A stretch of DNA of 35,338 nucleotides from an uncultured Cytophagales bacterium (GCA_945957555.1 CAMFLX010000036.1:1-35338); one strand, 5' to 3'. Counted from the first letter of the stretch, positions 1 to 8,292 are shown. Translations and numbers: made by a program. The notes: generated by a model from the letters alone, not told the origin.

Positions 1-383
1 CATAAACAAAAAGATATAAGCAATACATGTTTTTCCTTATCCCGAATTGAGGTTAGATTAGATAAATACGTGTAGTCACAATCCAATTTTTTGCTCAAAT
101 ATTCAGAATATTTCACTTCTGGCCGTTCGTCAGAATAATGAATCATTTCAATAATTGCATTTTTTACTTTTTCGATATGAATGGATTTTTTATCCTCCAT
201 CAATTCATGTCCATTTTTTAATAGAGCCGCTCTAATTTCATCAAACTGGCTCATGGTTATTTCTTGTTGTACCTCTAACTCCCCTAACTCAATGCTTGAT
301 ATTTTAATCCCCAATTTATTAAACTCCTCCTTCACCATTAGCTTGCAACAATTGCTCACCATGTACTTTATATACAGCTTCAT
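1..383 (-). CDS. AraC-family transcriptional regulator, N-terminal part (cut by window edge)
   Basis: The minus frame is open from an ATG at 381-383 to base 1, about 127 codons, with no stop. It begins MKLYIKYMVSNCCKLMVKEE and later contains IEKVKNAIIEMIHYSDE and DCDYTYLSNL. These match the region just before and inside the first helix-turn-helix of a common Bacteroidota AraC-type regulator that carries a short N-terminal domain instead of a sugar-binding cupin. In that family the text after YLSNL normally reads FSE followed by a stretch ending in IE. Here it reads TSIRDKEKHVLLIS, as if a few codons were lost or changed. The second HTH lies outside the window, so intact and decayed forms cannot be told apart. 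It follows the six-gene surface module on the same strand after a gap of about 430 bp, which proves no link. Family call fairly sure; target unknown. Confidence 0.7.
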   Translation of the reverse strand, partial: MKLYIKYMVSNCCKLMVKEEFNKLGIKISSIELGELEVQQEITMSQFDEIRAALLKNGHELMEDKKSIHIEKVKNAIIEMIHYSDERPEVKYSEYLSKKLDCDYTYLSNLTSIRDKEKHVLLISFCL

Positions 384-570
384 TTTCAACCTTATATCTT
401 ACGACAAATATGCTCAGGAACATATTAAAGAGAGTTATATATTTATTCTTATTAGTTACATAGTTCACAGTTAATAAATGAGGCAAAACAATAGAGATTG
501 TTCGAGTATCGGAAAGCGACATAGTTATGGTGATGAGAAAACGATGTGCCCCAGATTTCTATATATAAAG

Positions 571-643
571 CTATATCGTTGCTACGCAACCCGGTGTTTG
601 GTGTTGAGATAATTCTCTACCGACATATCGTTCCTACGGGACT
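571..643. repeat. Two degenerate copies of a dispersed intergenic repeat
   Basis: Similar stretches lie 50 bp apart: CTATATCGTTGCTACGCAAC at 571 and CGACATATCGTTCCTACGGG at 621. They share the core ATATCGTT-CTACG. I recall repeats of this kind from intergenic DNA of many Bacteroidota, where they yield spurious ORFs. The rest of the 384-810 gap shows no gene. It does hold an inverted repeat ACAGCAGT/ACTGCTGT (769-776 and 799-806) just past the end of the lipoprotein gene; with its 22-nt loop it is a poor terminator. Confidence 0.4.
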
Positions 644-810
644 TGTTCCCTGTTTCTTGACCTCTAACAGCACGCTAGAGTCTCTTTCTGTAACAAAGTT
701 TAAGACTATTTGCGAAACAGTAAGTTTATTGGGTAGAAACATTAATTATAAAAATTGGAAAACTCCCAACAGCAGTAATTCTTTTATTTTAACGAAAAAC
801 TGCTGTACCA

Positions 811-1605
811 TCACTTCAAAGGTTCATCCTCGGTTTTCCTACCAAACATTTTTGGTTTATAAGGATCTGTCCAGCGTTCCCACCAATCTCTTTTGGGATG
901 CCAAGGCTCCGGAGGCCGTATACTGTTATTCATCGTTAACTTAAAATCATCAACTTCTTCTGATTTTATTTTTTTCGAATGCAAGCTCTTTACCTTGTCC
1001 AACCAAACGCTATCACAACAAGCTTTTCGATTTTTATGCCCTTTACATAGGTAATCAAAAGGCTTGTAAAAGGTTTCTTCAAAAAAGGCTTCGCTAAAAC
1101 TGTATTTGCCCGTCACACTGTCCTTTACATAATTTGGCAAAACTCTCAAATGAGCAATAATGCTGAGTTCTTCAAAAGTAAGTGGCGCGTATATACTGTC
1201 CTGAAAAGCAACCCGATCAATTAAATTAGATGCCCCGACAAGAAAATACCAATGATCATCTATATACGCACCTCCCAATTCTGTAATAAAATCAACCTTA
1301 CCGTCCTTGTGAGCAGTATGTCTTTCACAAATAGCCGTATACATTCGAGTAGAATCTTTGTTAAAACAGATCACGCTGTCTACCCTCCAAGAAGTATTAT
1401 AAAAAACAGGCCTTACATTCACTAAACTATCACTAATCCAAGATCTTATACTATCACCAACTTGTTCATACAAATCCCTATAGGTATTAAAATTATTCTT
1501 TCCATAAAGTGACAGTTCGTCTCGATGAAGTTCATCATTGATTATTTTTTTACAACCAAATGTAACCAATAAGCCTAATAATAAAATCTTACCGTTGACC
1601 AACAT
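811..1605 (-). CDS. Lipoprotein of unknown function, candidate immunity partner of the preceding effector
   Basis: This 264-residue protein begins with a short positive and hydrophobic segment and a lipobox ending LVTFGC, so Cys18 should be lipidated and the protein held in the inner or outer membrane. The mature part is rich in aromatic and charged residues, with a proline/tryptophan-rich tail (EPWHPKRDWWERW). I recognise no domain. Its ATG lies inside the end of the 1441-residue gene (17-nt overlap, different frame), which implies translational coupling. A small gene overlapping the 3' end of a modular surface protein with a swappable C-terminal tip is the usual place for an immunity gene. 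Immunity proteins against lipase-type effectors are often lipoproteins. The immunity role is inference from position and localisation only. Confidence 0.6.
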   Translation of the reverse strand: MLVNGKILLLGLLVTFGCKKIINDELHRDELSLYGKNNFNTYRDLYEQVGDSIRSWISDSLVNVRPVFYNTSWRVDSVICFNKDSTRMYTAICERHTAHKDGKVDFITELGGAYIDDHWYFLVGASNLIDRVAFQDSIYAPLTFEELSIIAHLRVLPNYVKDSVTGKYSFSEAFFEETFYKPFDYLCKGHKNRKACCDSVWLDKVKSLHSKKIKSEEVDDFKLTMNNSIRPPEPWHPKRDWWERWTDPYKPKMFGRKTEDEPLK

Positions 1606-4600
1606 ATCCTTGAGCTCCCTTTTTTAAGTTATCAAATATCCACCCATAACTACTCGAATAGTGTGCATCAAGAAAATTCTTAAGCTCCTGTGCTCCTTGA
1701 AATGGAACTCTTCCATGATCCCAGTCCAAGCCCTTCGCTGCACATTGTGGTGCAATACCATCCTGTTCGTATTTTTTGTCTTTACCTGTCCTAGTATCTG
1801 AGCCATATTGCCAGACTTCTTCAAAACCCAGTTTTGTTACATCAACCCCAGAACAGGCATTTTCTGGAGCCAGAATATAAAACCGCCCAAAAGAAACATT
1901 AATATCCTTTTGTCCTTTTAGAAAATCAATCATTCCCATAGAATACGCAAAACCCATACTATGTGCGACAACGTCTATCGTAACACTTTTGTTATTACCT
2001 ATCGGGATCTCATAATTTCTCATTTTGGTGATGAGGTTCTGACCAGCCTTCCTCCCTTCTGCGAATCGTTTGTTATAGCCCGCTACATTTGGCTCTTCAT
2101 CTAAAACCACTTTACTTTCGTCTCCTACAGGACCTTCACAAGTGGCTAACGCAGTTTTAAGAGGAGCTGGCAAAGCATTATAAGTCGCCACTATTGCCCC
2201 ACATTTCAACTTACTTTTTAAAATTACATTTGCAGATAAACAAGATTTGTATTCTGAATAAAAACTTCTTGCTCCTTCCCCTACAGAATTATCTGGTTGC
2301 GCGCACGATGATGTGATCAATCCTGCAAAAAACTTGATTTTACTAGATGAGACTAAGCCGTCTTTAGCAACATGATTTGAAGTAGTCAAATCCATGTGAC
2401 CATCAGCATATACAGCATTGTAAGTATAAAATTTCTTAGTGAGTCTTTCTGAAAACTTATCATCAATTTCTCCCCAATAGTTCGTAAAGTCAATATTGTG
2501 ATAAACATCATTTGTAGTATTTTTATGCTCAGAAAGTAAACTGTTATATTCCTTTAGAGCTCTCCATATATCAGTAAAATCCATATTATTCCTATACCCA
2601 TTTACAAACAAAGTCAATCTTCCATATTCAACACTTAAAGTACTATTAATACTATTTAAATAATCATACAAGAATTCTTGTCCCTTTTTAGTCTTATCAT
2701 TTTCAGTTTGAAAGTTGGTATAAAGCGCATCATAGCCCGTAATTAGCAAAGTCGGATTTGAATCATAAGATCTACTTGTTCTGTTATAGTTATAAATACC
2801 CAATACATTACTAATGTTGTTTTCTGAAAGTTTTACAATTGTTTTTCTAATCGAGTTTTCAAAAATAGTAATAGATGCATTAAGGCCATTTACTCCCCCA
2901 ATAGTAATCTTATCAAAATTCACCCTATTAAATTCCATATTCTTGGCAATTACCGTACTATTTTCGATTTCATATTTTCTACATAAGGCAACCAAATCAA
3001 TAGTTATGTATTTATTGTTCAAATTGTTAAGATAATCAATATTATAATTTTTACTTCCTTTTATTTTATCCAGTATTTCCGCTACAAAGGCCGAGTTATC
3101 TGCAGATCTTCTACTCTCTGCTTCCTTTTGATTGATTCCAAACCTAATCTTCAATGGAGGGTTATGCGCGAGGAGCCACTGTTTGAAACTTAAGCTTGTG
3201 GAGGTATTGTAAGAGAGCAGGTTGTTGTAGTCGGTGCTGTGGCCTATATCGCTAAAGGGGTGCTCGAGCGCCAAGGGGTAGCCATGGGCGATCTCGTGGG
3301 CGATGGTGCGGTCATCGGCATTGCCAAAGAGAAAACCATAACTGCGGTTGACAGGGGTATGGCCTTTTACATTGCTCGAGCTGGTCTCTTTGCACATAAA
3401 CAGGTAGAGCGTATTGTCTTCCGCTTCACCATTTTTGGTAATGTATGCATTGATGAGATCTACCTGCGCCGAACTATAATCCATCAGTTTACCGTGATCC
3501 ACACTCAAGGAAGTCGTAGTGGTATCAAAGGACGCTTCGACGCTCAGCTCAAAATTAATATTGGCTTGTTGGTATACTTTGTTGAGGTAGCTCTGCAAAT
3601 TGTCTTTGTCAAAACCAGAGGGTTGGTGGCCCTTGAGAGGTATGAACTTGATTTTGACGCTAAACTGGTCAAATGAAAAAACATTGAGCTTGCCACACAG
3701 CACATCCGTACCGGTAGCATCGGTATAGTAAGGAAACAAAGCGTACTCATGCCCATGTAAGGCACCTACAAGATCTACCGTCCATTCCGTATTTGTACTA
3801 TTGGCAGAGGCATTGTACACCTTACCTTCATGGTCCTTGAACTTGATCTTGCTCAGATCTACCGAAGTGGGATTGACCTGCAACTTCGCTACCACCTTGT
3901 CTGCACCAGCCGCCGCTATGGACTTACAAGGCACATAGTAATAGGACTTACTGGGGCCTACGATATACTCATATTGGCTTTCGGAATTGGTCTTGAGTTC
4001 CTTGGTGTCGAAGGCATAAACTTGATCACTGGCTGGGACAAAAATAATGATGGGCTGGTTATCACCAAAAGACATATCAGTGTTCTCGCCCCCTTGGATC
4101 TTGGGCGCCGTACCTTTACTGGTAGCAGTAGCGCCTTTAGGTGGAACTTTGGTGATTTTATTGTCTTCCGAGACCAAGTATTGGTTGCCGTCTTTGTCTT
4201 TGATGCTGTAGTTTTTGCCAGCCGTAAGTTTTTTAATGACAGTACCAGAGGCATCTTTCACTTCAATCTGCTTGGTGGTTTCATTATAAGTCACCGAACC
4301 TATGACAGCGTCAACGGTGATATTATCCGCATTGGCATCGTCGTTTCCAGTAGCTCTTTTTTTAGTTTCCTGAGCGTCGTCCAAAAAGTCCTTCACACTT
4401 TCATCGCTGAGTACATAGGGTTCTTGTTGTAAGTCTACACGCCCCTCCAACATTTGGTAATCGGTATTGATCTTGACATCTTTGAAATTCACCACAATGT
4501 TGAGGTTGCCCAACATCTTCACCTGTGTGGTTCCCTCGCCTGCATATTTAGTGTTATCGTTATTATCAATCCGAGTGACTTTGATTTCAAAGTCATAGGC

Positions 4601-5914
4601 TTTGAACACATCTCCAAGCTTGAGTTCGGGGATGAGTTTGGTATTTTTCAGATCTACCTTAGGCAAAGGATCTCCACACTTGGCCTGATTGTTATTGCCT
4701 GTAGGTTGTGATCGTGTAGAAATGGCTGTGGAATAGTCGCTGGCACGTCCCCCATCGCAGAGGGTGGCTACCTGAAACAAGTACTCCGCATTGGGCACTA
4801 CAGGTTTGAGGATATACTTGTTCATATATACCGTCTTTTCTTCAAAGGCACCATTAGCCATTTGGTATTTCACCTGAAAGCCACCCGTACCAGCGGTACC
4901 TGTCCAAGTGAATAGAATCTGGTCTTGACTGGCAACGGCTTTTACATCCGTAGGCGTCATGCAGACCTCTCCATAGGTAAAGCTGCTTACTTGACTATAG
5001 CCGCCGTTCTGGTAAATATCACGACCATCGGCATCCAAGGCTTGCACACGCAGGGCATATCTTTTGCCTGGCACCAAGGCATAGTCTGAAGGACCATACA
5101 GATAGGTCGTAAGCGCGGTATAGTGCGACAATATGGGCGGGTAGGCACTGTTGACAATGATATTGGGATCTTGGGAGGGATCGAGCATCTCCCACATTTC
5201 CAACTTATAGCCTGTACTGTTGCTGGCGGAAAAACTGGCAGAATTTCTATTGGTCCACTGAATGCTGAAGTTTTGTAAGTCGTTGACACGCACCACGCCT
5301 TTGTTAAAAGGCAGATTGATAAATGGGGCTTGACCTTTAAAAATCCCCATGAGGGCCTGTGCGGTATTGCTGACAGCGAAGCCCGTGTTGCGACTGAATG
5401 CCTGTATCTTAAACTTATACAAGCCTTCAGGAAACAAGGAGCTGTTCGCGGCAAAATCGCTTTTGCTCATGCCCTCAAGTTCTAGATTTTTCAAGTCGAA
5501 ATACTCCAGAAGATCACTATTGCTCAAGGTGGTCATTACGCCTGGACTCAAGTCCGCATAAGTACTGGGCCTAAAGGCTGGACTGGTCTTCAGTTTGATG
5601 GCACTGCCCTCTAACTCTATGGCAAAGTACACCTCTAGCATTGGGGTGTTCATATCCCTCAGCAAAAGATTCAGCATGAGGTTACTTCCCGTACCGTAGT
5701 CGTTCAAACTATTGGCATAGGGGGGCGTTACCACAACTTGTGCATTGACGGGCAGGGTTTGGGCATTTGAGTATACAGTCGACAGTAAACAGTATACTGT
5801 TACAAGTATAGAGTTTAGAGTCCAGAGTTTAGAGAAGACAGTTCTCTGTAAATAGTTAACCGCAACCTGTAATTGTCTCAATCTTATAATTGCAAGGTAT
5901 TGTATGTATTTCAT
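1589..5914 (-). CDS. Large modular surface protein: TANFOR-like/FN3 N-terminus, zincin motif, lipase-like C-terminal tip
   Basis: This 1441-residue exported protein has several parts in order. Residues 1 to about 52 form a long signal region ending STVYSNAQ. Residues about 55-310 are beta-rich (PPYANSLNDY, LYGPSDYALVPGKRYALRVQ) and resemble, from memory, the TANFOR domain of big Bacteroidota surface proteins. An FN3 domain lies at about 319-403, followed by a long beta-rich linker. A zincin motif HEIAHGYPLALEH sits near residues 872-884, with two zinc-ligand histidines and the catalytic Glu. The C-terminal 500 or so residues carry VAHSMGFAYSMG, a lipase nucleophile elbow, with Ser near residue 1317, and a later WDHGR that may supply the His. 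No T9SS sorting domain is seen. The 5' two thirds are GC-rich (63% at 3241-3300) and the tip is AT-rich (32% at 2881-2940), as if the tip was exchanged. A pre-toxin peptidase plus toxin tip is a plausible reading, not proven. Confidence 0.75.
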   Translation of the reverse strand: MKYIQYLAIIRLRQLQVAVNYLQRTVFSKLWTLNSILVTVYCLLSTVYSNAQTLPVNAQVVVTPPYANSLNDYGTGSNLMLNLLLRDMNTPMLEVYFAIELEGSAIKLKTSPAFRPSTYADLSPGVMTTLSNSDLLEYFDLKNLELEGMSKSDFAANSSLFPEGLYKFKIQAFSRNTGFAVSNTAQALMGIFKGQAPFINLPFNKGVVRVNDLQNFSIQWTNRNSASFSASNSTGYKLEMWEMLDPSQDPNIIVNSAYPPILSHYTALTTYLYGPSDYALVPGKRYALRVQALDADGRDIYQNGGYSQVSSFTYGEVCMTPTDVKAVASQDQILFTWTGTAGTGGFQVKYQMANGAFEEKTVYMNKYILKPVVPNAEYLFQVATLCDGGRASDYSTAISTRSQPTGNNNQAKCGDPLPKVDLKNTKLIPELKLGDVFKAYDFEIKVTRIDNNDNTKYAGEGTTQVKMLGNLNIVVNFKDVKINTDYQMLEGRVDLQQEPYVLSDESVKDFLDDAQETKKRATGNDDANADNITVDAVIGSVTYNETTKQIEVKDASGTVIKKLTAGKNYSIKDKDGNQYLVSEDNKITKVPPKGATATSKGTAPKIQGGENTDMSFGDNQPIIIFVPASDQVYAFDTKELKTNSESQYEYIVGPSKSYYYVPCKSIAAAGADKVVAKLQVNPTSVDLSKIKFKDHEGKVYNASANSTNTEWTVDLVGALHGHEYALFPYYTDATGTDVLCGKLNVFSFDQFSVKIKFIPLKGHQPSGFDKDNLQSYLNKVYQQANINFELSVEASFDTTTTSLSVDHGKLMDYSSAQVDLINAYITKNGEAEDNTLYLFMCKETSSSNVKGHTPVNRSYGFLFGNADDRTIAHEIAHGYPLALEHPFSDIGHSTDYNNLLSYNTSTSLSFKQWLLAHNPPLKIRFGINQKEAESRRSADNSAFVAEILDKIKGSKNYNIDYLNNLNNKYITIDLVALCRKYEIENSTVIAKNMEFNRVNFDKITIGGVNGLNASITIFENSIRKTIVKLSENNISNVLGIYNYNRTSRSYDSNPTLLITGYDALYTNFQTENDKTKKGQEFLYDYLNSINSTLSVEYGRLTLFVNGYRNNMDFTDIWRALKEYNSLLSEHKNTTNDVYHNIDFTNYWGEIDDKFSERLTKKFYTYNAVYADGHMDLTTSNHVAKDGLVSSSKIKFFAGLITSSCAQPDNSVGEGARSFYSEYKSCLSANVILKSKLKCGAIVATYNALPAPLKTALATCEGPVGDESKVVLDEEPNVAGYNKRFAEGRKAGQNLITKMRNYEIPIGNNKSVTIDVVAHSMGFAYSMGMIDFLKGQKDINVSFGRFYILAPENACSGVDVTKLGFEEVWQYGSDTRTGKDKKYEQDGIAPQCAAKGLDWDHGRVPFQGAQELKNFLDAHYSSSYGWIFDNLKKGAQGYVGQR
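5774..5857. repeat. Heptamer satellite array inside the signal-peptide coding region
   Basis: About twelve degenerate 7-bp units run in register on the plus strand (TACAGTC, GACAGTA, AACAGTA, TACTGTT, TAGAGTT, TAGAGTC, CAGAGTT, GACAGTT and others). The array lies inside the 1441-residue gene and encodes roughly residues 20-47, including SILVTVYCLLSTVYS, the hydrophobic core of its signal peptide. The same motif recurs at 7962-7989 and 13450-13498 in the signal-peptide regions of two neighbours. Confidence 0.7.
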
Positions 5915-5961
5915 TATTATTTTTAATATCTAATCTCTAAAATCTTATCTTTCCACTCCAT

Positions 5962-5980
5962 GGTCTGTGACATACAGACC
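5962..5980. repeat. GGTCTGT/ACAGACC palindromic repeat, copy 1
   Basis: The arms GGTCTGT and ACAGACC flank a 5-nt centre, in the gap between the 1441- and 626-residue genes. Relatives occur at 8221-8239 and 13766-13784. A decayed one is at 6121-6135 (TCTGTG/CACAGA) and a half copy at about 18556-18564. Confidence 0.6.
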
Positions 5981-6064
5981 ATTACATTGTCTCCTTGTCC
6001 ATCCCTTTATGCGTTTTTGGAGACAGAAATGTGGGCGCTGAAAACCTTTCTGCTTTCGTAGACT

Positions 6065-6097
6065 AGACCTATGAGGTTTTAAAAACCTCATAGGTCT
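6065..6097. repeat. 33-bp perfect palindrome, copy 1
   Basis: The arm AGACCTATGAGGTTTT, one central A, and the exact reverse complement of the arm form a 16-bp hairpin with almost no loop. Copies lie at 8168-8200 and 13660-13692, always between genes of this module. The rest of the 5915-6208 gap also holds a GTTTTTGGAGACAGAAATGT element (from 6012) related to GTTTGTGGAGACACATACGT in the 13.7-kb gap. There is no gene in it. Confidence 0.75.
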
Positions 6098-6208
6098 TAT
6101 TGCTGGCCACAGCGTTTCTCTCTGTGTGTCACAGACCACTGTGTAGTCAAATTCCTTCATCTTCAAATTGACACATTTCCAAATTGCCGTCATCTTCAAA
6201 TTACAAAA

Positions 6209-8089
6209 TTACTTAGGTCTTGCTTCTTGACTCTTGTGTCTTGCCTCTAAAGTAGTTTTATCAAACACCTTAAAAGTATAAGAATATCCTGCTGTAAAGG
6301 TATATTCCTGAAAGGCTACTCTTTTAGCATTTTTCACATCGGAGTTGAGATAGACGCAGTTCAATGAGAAATTGTGACTTTTGAGCAAGGTATAGGCCAG
6401 ACCTGCCCTTGTGGTTAGGATTTTAGAATTGCCCGTACTTTGTGAAACTACATAGGTTACGGAAGCATTACTTCTGAGTTTTTTCTTAAAAAAAGCTTTG
6501 TTGAGCCCTAGAGAAGGCCCTAACAAAGTAGTGGAATTTTTGTCAAAATCGTTACGAGAGCCATTCGCAGAAATATTGATGCCTAGACTCTGAGGCACGA
6601 ATTGCACCCCATATCCCATCGTTAAATTATAAAAATGACTGGCTGGGGCACCTTGCCCCTCCCCTTGAATATCGGCAGAATTCTGGTAAGTCAGATTCCC
6701 ATTCAGATTCTGTTTCACTTTTTCCTTTTTTGATAGGATGTAATTATATCCCACATTGGCATTTTGCGAAATCTGTCTGTATTGGAGCGTATCTATATAG
6801 GTGTTGGGAGACGCCGTTAAAGTCTGAGAAAGTGCCCTGGTATTGGAGTAGGTTCTAAAATTGGAATAGCTCCCATTGAAGTTCAGTCTTTGACTGGCCA
6901 TAAAGCCCAAATTGAGACTCCCCACCAGCCTACGCATATTGGTCGCTTTTTTATGATCCAGGTCGTCGCGCTGGATCCCGAAGTTGGTACTTACGTTTAA
7001 TTTCTGTTTGAAAAGCTGACTCGAAAAATCTATGGTCGTGTTTTCCAAATCGTTGTTAAAAAAATAGCTGCCCAGTGTTTTATAGTTGGGATCAATGCGC
7101 TCATAGTTTACCCCCAATGTAAAGAGCGAACCTGTATAAGCCATACCTACTTTATAGGCTTTGTACAAACCACTCCCTTGTTTGGCACTCATCCCCATAT
7201 ATTTGAAAGTTTGTGCATTTCCATTGTTGGCATCTTGTTCTCCAAGACTGTTACTATTGAGGGCTGAAAGTGCAATCTCACCATTCAAGGCAAGGCTCTT
7301 ATAAATTGGCTTGCTGAGATTGATACTCACAACTGTGTTTTCTTGAGGTTTGAGACTGGAACTGGAGGGTATATTCTTAAGGCTGTTGGCATCGTCCCAA
7401 GCCCTGAAACCGATGATGCCGAACTTAAAGCTTTTGGGAGTAAAGGCCAATTTAAAGCCCCCGCCCCAACGCAAATAGGAAGGGCCAAGGCCTGGAGTGA
7501 TCACCTTACTGCTCGCAGTGGCAGTCGTATCTGCGAGAAAAGCGCTATCGGGCGCTATAGCCCTTTGAAATCTCCCAAAAGAAGCAGCAATGGTTACTGG
7601 GATCTTCTTAGGTGCATAGTCAAAACCACCCCCTTCATACAAGTGACCATTCAATGTATATGGAGAATAGCTGCTACTGATCCGCCCAATATGCAGGGTC
7701 AATCCTTTGTATTTAGGATGATAGGCGAATGTATTGAAAGGATTGCTGATGTTTTTCGAAAACTGGGGATTGGTGTACATGAAACTCAGCGTACTGGTAA
7801 TCCCCAAAAAATCGAGATTCAAATTCCCTTGATATACATAGGTATAGGGCGCACGACGGGCTGCAATTCCTTCATTAAAATACAGTACCTGACTGGTGCC
7901 TACATTACCCCCGATCCGCAACAGATCCTTTTGCTCGATACGATCCAAATCTTGGGCGTAAACAGTTATCAGTAGACAGTTTACGGTGAATAAGAATATT
8001 TTTATGTTGAAAGCGGAAGGCTTAAGGCCTAAGGAGAAACGCTGAAAGCATAAGGCTCTCGGCTCAGTACGAAAGATAAAATATTGCAT
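6209..8089 (-). CDS. Outer-membrane beta-barrel protein of unknown function
   Basis: This 626-residue protein has a signal peptide core (IKIFLFTVNCLLITVYAQ) preceded by an unusually long n-region of about 28 residues. The mature protein is built of alternating amphipathic strands with Gly, Asn, Ser and aromatic residues throughout (for example GGGFDYAPKKIPVTIAASFG and QEYTFTAGYSYTFKVF), typical of a large outer-membrane barrel of more than 20 strands. No TonB box, plug or carboxypeptidase-like domain is visible, so it is not a classical TonB receptor. The last clear strand ends KVF. The final dozen residues (EARHKSQEARPK) are an appendix encoded by heptamer satellite DNA, as is most of the n-region. 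The only ATG for this frame before the signal core is at 8089. It lies between the SprB/T9SS protein and the effector-like protein, so a pore or anchor role is possible but inferred. Confidence 0.7.
   Translation of the reverse strand: MQYFIFRTEPRALCFQRFSLGLKPSAFNIKIFLFTVNCLLITVYAQDLDRIEQKDLLRIGGNVGTSQVLYFNEGIAARRAPYTYVYQGNLNLDFLGITSTLSFMYTNPQFSKNISNPFNTFAYHPKYKGLTLHIGRISSSYSPYTLNGHLYEGGGFDYAPKKIPVTIAASFGRFQRAIAPDSAFLADTTATASSKVITPGLGPSYLRWGGGFKLAFTPKSFKFGIIGFRAWDDANSLKNIPSSSSLKPQENTVVSINLSKPIYKSLALNGEIALSALNSNSLGEQDANNGNAQTFKYMGMSAKQGSGLYKAYKVGMAYTGSLFTLGVNYERIDPNYKTLGSYFFNNDLENTTIDFSSQLFKQKLNVSTNFGIQRDDLDHKKATNMRRLVGSLNLGFMASQRLNFNGSYSNFRTYSNTRALSQTLTASPNTYIDTLQYRQISQNANVGYNYILSKKEKVKQNLNGNLTYQNSADIQGEGQGAPASHFYNLTMGYGVQFVPQSLGINISANGSRNDFDKNSTTLLGPSLGLNKAFFKKKLRSNASVTYVVSQSTGNSKILTTRAGLAYTLLKSHNFSLNCVYLNSDVKNAKRVAFQEYTFTAGYSYTFKVFDKTTLEARHKSQEARPK
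6213..6247. repeat. Heptamer satellite at the 3' end of the beta-barrel gene
   Basis: Five 7-bp units run in register: TTAGGTC, TTGCTTC, TTGACTC, TTGTGTC, TTGCCTC. They match the TTRTGTC array at 13802-13906. They encode the last dozen residues of the 626-residue protein and end next to its TAA stop at 6209-6211. Confidence 0.65.
7962..8071. repeat. Two heptamer satellites in the 5' end of the beta-barrel gene
   Basis: Units at 7962-7989 are ACAGTTA, TCAGTAG, ACAGTTT, ACGGTGA. They encode part of the hydrophobic signal core. Nine units at 8009-8071 (GAAAGCG, GAAGGCT, TAAGGCC, TAAGGAG, AAACGCT, GAAAGCA, TAAGGCT, CTCGGCT, CAGTACG) encode the long n-region. The second type recurs outside the gene at 8120-8154. 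Confidence 0.65.
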
Positions 8090-8119
8090 ACTTATTACTA
8101 AATATTTATGTTATGTTAA

Positions 8120-8154
8120 AGGCTTGAAGCGAAATGCTGAAAGCCGAAAGCTCT
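8120..8154. repeat. Heptamer satellite in the gap upstream of the beta-barrel gene
   Basis: Five units of the AAGCNNN type run in register: AGGCTTG, AAGCGAA, ATGCTGA, AAGCCGA, AAGCTCT. They are the same kind as at 8009-8071. Confidence 0.5.
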
Positions 8155-8167
8155 TTTTCATTTCTAT

Positions 8168-8200
8168 AGACCTATAAGGTTTTAAAAACCTTATAGGTCT
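8168..8200. repeat. 33-bp perfect palindrome, copy 2, with a compensated base change
   Basis: The arm here is AGACCTATAAGGTTTT. Relative to copies 1 and 3, a G in the left arm is A and the paired C in the right arm is T, so the hairpin stays perfect. It is followed by TATTTCTGGCCA, matching TATTGCTGGCCA after copy 1. Confidence 0.75.
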
Positions 8201-8220
8201 TATTTCTGGCCATGGATTTC

Positions 8221-8239
8221 GGTCTGTGAGCCACAGACC
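8221..8239. repeat. GGTCTGTG/CACAGACC palindromic repeat, copy 2
   Basis: Perfect 8-bp arms GGTCTGTG and CACAGACC flank a 3-nt loop. The copy sits between the 33-bp palindrome and the heptamer array in the 8090-8291 gap. Confidence 0.65.
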
Positions 8240-8250
8240 GAGGCAAACTC

Positions 8251-8292
8251 TTTACTCTTTACTCTTTACTCTTTACTCTTTACTCTTTACTC
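8251..8292. repeat. Perfect TTTACTC heptamer array ending in a stop codon
   Basis: Six exact tandem copies of TTTACTC. The last C of the array is the first base of the CTA that, on the minus strand, is the TAG stop of the 1028-residue gene, so the array begins exactly where the coding sequence ends. Confidence 0.9.

Noticed and set aside
181-474. 97-residue plus-strand ORF and a 67-residue minus-strand ORF (319-522)
   Set aside because: Both are out of frame with the clearly recognisable AraC-type reading frame.
546-944. 132-residue plus-strand ORF
   Set aside because: Its first part translates the intergenic repeat and the rest is antisense to the lipoprotein gene.
3239-4711. Three long plus-strand ORFs opposite the effector gene
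   Set aside because: They lie in its GC-rich part, where antisense frames stay open by composition; the minus-strand protein has real domains.
5945-6199. 84-residue minus-strand ORF in the gap between the barrel and effector genes
   Set aside because: Composed entirely of the palindromes and repeats found in the other gaps; no protein-like composition.
7343-7975. 210-residue plus-strand ORF opposite the barrel gene
   Set aside because: Antisense shadow; no recognisable motif, while the minus frame has clear barrel strands and a signal peptide.
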